Source of the DNA: Clostridia bacterium
GTDB lineage: Bacteria > Bacillota_A > Clostridia > TANB77 > CAG-508
Assembly (NCBI GenBank): GCA_017621295.1
Contig: JAGATI010000085.1
Span: 1-6,444, forward strand
Direction: 5' to 3'
Length of the DNA: 6,444 nucleotides
Under the pieces are notes generated by a model that had not been told where the DNA came from, did not search any database, and was given only the letters and a program-made list of their open reading frames with translations. The number at the start of each line of letters is the position of its first letter. Position 1 is the stretch's first letter. This document shows positions 5,496-6,444 of this stretch, in pieces. The translations under genes were made by a program, and so were the position numbers.

Positions 5496-6065
5496 ATGCA
5501 AAATCAAGAAAAAGAAACATATAAAAATTATTTAGTTAGAAAAGTAACAGAAGAAATTGGAAAAGTATTTGAAATTAAAATGGAACAAGCAAAAAAAGAA
5601 TTAAAAGAAATTGAATATGATGTTGTTTTAGATAAAACAGAAGAAATACTAAAAAATTATAAAAAGCTATCAGAACACATTGTTTTAACAGATAAAGAAA
5701 AAGAAATTTTAAAAGATGAAAAAGATGAGTTTCATAATAAAGAGCTTGAAAATATTATGACTGGAGTATTTTCAGAAGATGAACTATATTTAGAAAGTTT
5801 ATTAAAAAGTAAATATCAAACAAAGTTATTTATAGATTTTATAAATAGAGTATTAAAAAATTATTTGAATGGGGAAACAAAAGATAAAATTGAAATTAGA
5901 AAACGAATTATACTAAAAGAATTATATATTGAAGGTAAAAAACAATCAGAATTTATTTACGATAATTATGAAGTAGAAAGAACCTTTTATACAGATAAGG
6001 ACAAATTGATTAAAGATTTGGCTCCTTATTTTTTTCGGTATAAAAGGGCTCAATATATAAAGTAG
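5496..6065 (+). CDS. Putative ArpU/RinA-like phage transcriptional regulator
   Basis: This 189-residue, highly charged cytoplasmic protein has no clear catalytic motif. The first 85 residues are Lys/Glu-rich and probably helical or coiled coil (KMEQAKKELKEIEYDV, LTDKEKEILKDEKDEF). The C-terminal 60 residues carry a pattern seen in sigma-70-region-4-like phage activators of the ArpU/RinA group: RKRIILKELYIEGKKQSEFI, then a possible recognition helix VERTFYTDKDKLIKDLAPYF at 160-179. In Gram-positive phages such proteins activate late or packaging genes and lie at the end of the early region, just before terminase, which fits this position after the methyltransferases. A Shine-Dalgarno AAAGGAG (5481-5487) is 8 nt before the ATG. 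The gene call is firm; the function is a moderate-confidence inference from pattern and position. Confidence 0.7.
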   Translation: MQNQEKETYKNYLVRKVTEEIGKVFEIKMEQAKKELKEIEYDVVLDKTEEILKNYKKLSEHIVLTDKEKEILKDEKDEFHNKELENIMTGVFSEDELYLESLLKSKYQTKLFIDFINRVLKNYLNGETKDKIEIRKRIILKELYIEGKKQSEFIYDNYEVERTFYTDKDKLIKDLAPYFFRYKRAQYIK

Positions 6066-6097
6066 TTTTAATTGTTAAGAAGGCTAAAGGCAGGATA

Positions 6098-6116
6098 GTA
6101 ATGCAGAGTGCATTAC
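6098..6116 (+). repeat. Perfect 8-bp inverted repeat (hairpin A)
   Basis: GTAATGCA (6098-6105) and TGCATTAC (6109-6116) are perfect reverse complements around a 3-nt loop, GAG. No T-run follows directly, so it is not a simple terminator. It could be an RNA stem or a dyad bound by a regulator such as the ArpU/RinA-like protein encoded just upstream. Confidence 0.7.
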
Positions 6117-6124
6117 AAATACAC

Positions 6125-6160
6125 CTAGAAAAACAAGTTTTCTAGTTCTCTGATTTTTTT
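6125..6160 (+). terminator. Perfect 8-bp hairpin B followed at a distance by T7
   Basis: CTAGAAAA (6125-6132) pairs perfectly with TTTTCTAG (6138-6145) around the loop ACAAG. A run of seven T lies at 6154-6160, eight bases after the stem, further than in a classical terminator. It may end the upstream operon weakly, or be one element of a larger folded leader together with the neighbouring inverted repeats. Confidence 0.45.
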
Positions 6161-6175
6161 AAAAAATTAGGAACT
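6144..6175 (+). repeat. Imperfect 15-bp inverted repeat (hairpin C)
   Basis: AGTTCTCTGATTTTTT (6144-6159) can pair with AAAAAATTAGGAACT (6161-6175) with one bulged C and two G-T wobbles; the innermost A-T pairs must open to form the loop. It overlaps the last two bases of hairpin B, so the two either stack or compete. Confidence 0.5.
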
Positions 6176-6217
6176 TTTAAAGAGTATACACTAATGGAAT
6201 TATGGAGGAAAAAACAA

Positions 6218-6444
6218 ATGAAAAGCAAAATGGGTATTAATTTTTGGAAAAAAGAATTTATTAAGCAATTTGATTTAAATGACATAGGAAAAGATTTGTT
6301 AAACATATTAGAGAAGACAAACCAAGAGAAAACATTAAATTATATCTTATATCAATTTGGCAGATTGTATAGAGATGAAATTATAGATATGTATTGCGAA
6401 AAATACACAAGCGAAAAAATAAATATGATTTTAGAAGATTTAGA
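6218..6444 (+). CDS. Unrecognised phage-element gene, 5' part (runs off the window)
   Basis: An ATG at 6218 with a GGAGG Shine-Dalgarno at 6204-6208 (9 nt spacing) opens a frame that stays open to the end of the window, 75 codons plus two bases. The product begins MKSKMGINFWKKEFIKQFDL and continues with mostly helical, charged sequence containing LNYILYQFGRLYRDEIIDMY; no signal peptide, membrane segment or known motif is seen. AGA and A/T-ending codons dominate, as in the neighbours. A terminase small subunit would be expected near this place in a phage, but the visible part gives no support for that. Confidence 0.7.
   Translation, partial: MKSKMGINFWKKEFIKQFDLNDIGKDLLNILEKTNQEKTLNYILYQFGRLYRDEIIDMYCEKYTSEKINMILEDL

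Larger units (their letters stand above)
742..6444 (+). mobile_element. Integrated phage-like element, left end (right end outside window)
   Basis: A housekeeping gene (secA) is followed at once by integrase, a replication initiator carrying iterons, two DNA methyltransferases and an ArpU/RinA-like regulator, all on one strand with short gaps. This content is typical of temperate phages and phage-like islands. The left limit is placed right after the secA stop and is approximate; the attachment core cannot be fixed without the other end. No repressor, excisionase, helicase loader, terminase, capsid or conjugation gene is visible in the window, so prophage, satellite or mobilisable island all remain possible. 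Confidence 0.8.

Noticed and set aside
6185..6190. TATACA as a -10 box for the gene at 6218.
   Set aside because: No acceptable -35 box lies 16-18 bp upstream; that position is the A-run of hairpin C.

Overview
The window is a low-GC Gram-positive (Firmicutes, Clostridia-like) chromosome segment carrying one end of an integrated mobile element. The pointers are strong AT bias, arginine written mostly as AGA, GGAGG-type Shine-Dalgarno sequences ahead of nearly every gene, and a SecA of the Firmicutes type ending in a SEC-C zinc motif. The reading frames use the standard code. Every gene reads on the + strand.

Layout. Positions 1-741 are the 3' end of chromosomal secA. Positions 742-973 form the junction with the element. 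This stretch holds two tandem pairs of a GGCRACAA-type octamer in opposite orientations (likely integrase arm-type sites) and a terminator-like hairpin just before the integrase gene. Positions 974-2242 encode a complete tyrosine integrase. A second hairpin with a U-tract (2261-2298) ends directly at the Shine-Dalgarno sequence of the next gene. Positions 2315-3145 encode a replisome-organiser-like protein with a helix-turn-helix. In its middle the gene contains three ~18-bp iterons with a 24-25 bp period, followed by an almost pure A/T tract, an arrangement like the replication origin inside lambda gene O. Next come a small acidic protein of unknown function (3152-3598), an MT-A70 family adenine methyltransferase (3620-4168) and a cytosine-C5 methyltransferase (from 4226). 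The cytosine methyltransferase is broken by one extra base at about 5282; its last 51 codons, including motif X, continue in another frame to 5438. A 189-residue protein whose C-terminus resembles ArpU/RinA-type phage late-gene activators follows (5496-6065). After it comes a 152-bp gap with three consecutive hairpins and then the start of an unrecognised gene that runs off the window (6218-6444).

How it fits together. Integrase and its sites would move the element in and out of the secA 3' flank. The initiator with internal iterons would start replication of the excised form. The two methyltransferases, with no restriction enzyme visible, would modify the element's DNA, probably against host restriction. 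The ArpU/RinA-like protein would switch on a downstream (packaging?) module outside the window. Integrase is followed directly by the initiator, with no repressor, Cro or excisionase gene visible between them. The element is therefore either a prophage with an unusual lysogeny layout or a compact satellite/island; the window cannot decide between these.

The most interesting items are the iteron origin inside the initiator gene, the single-base frameshift in the cytosine methyltransferase, the inverted pairs of putative integrase arm sites, and the three-hairpin intergenic region.
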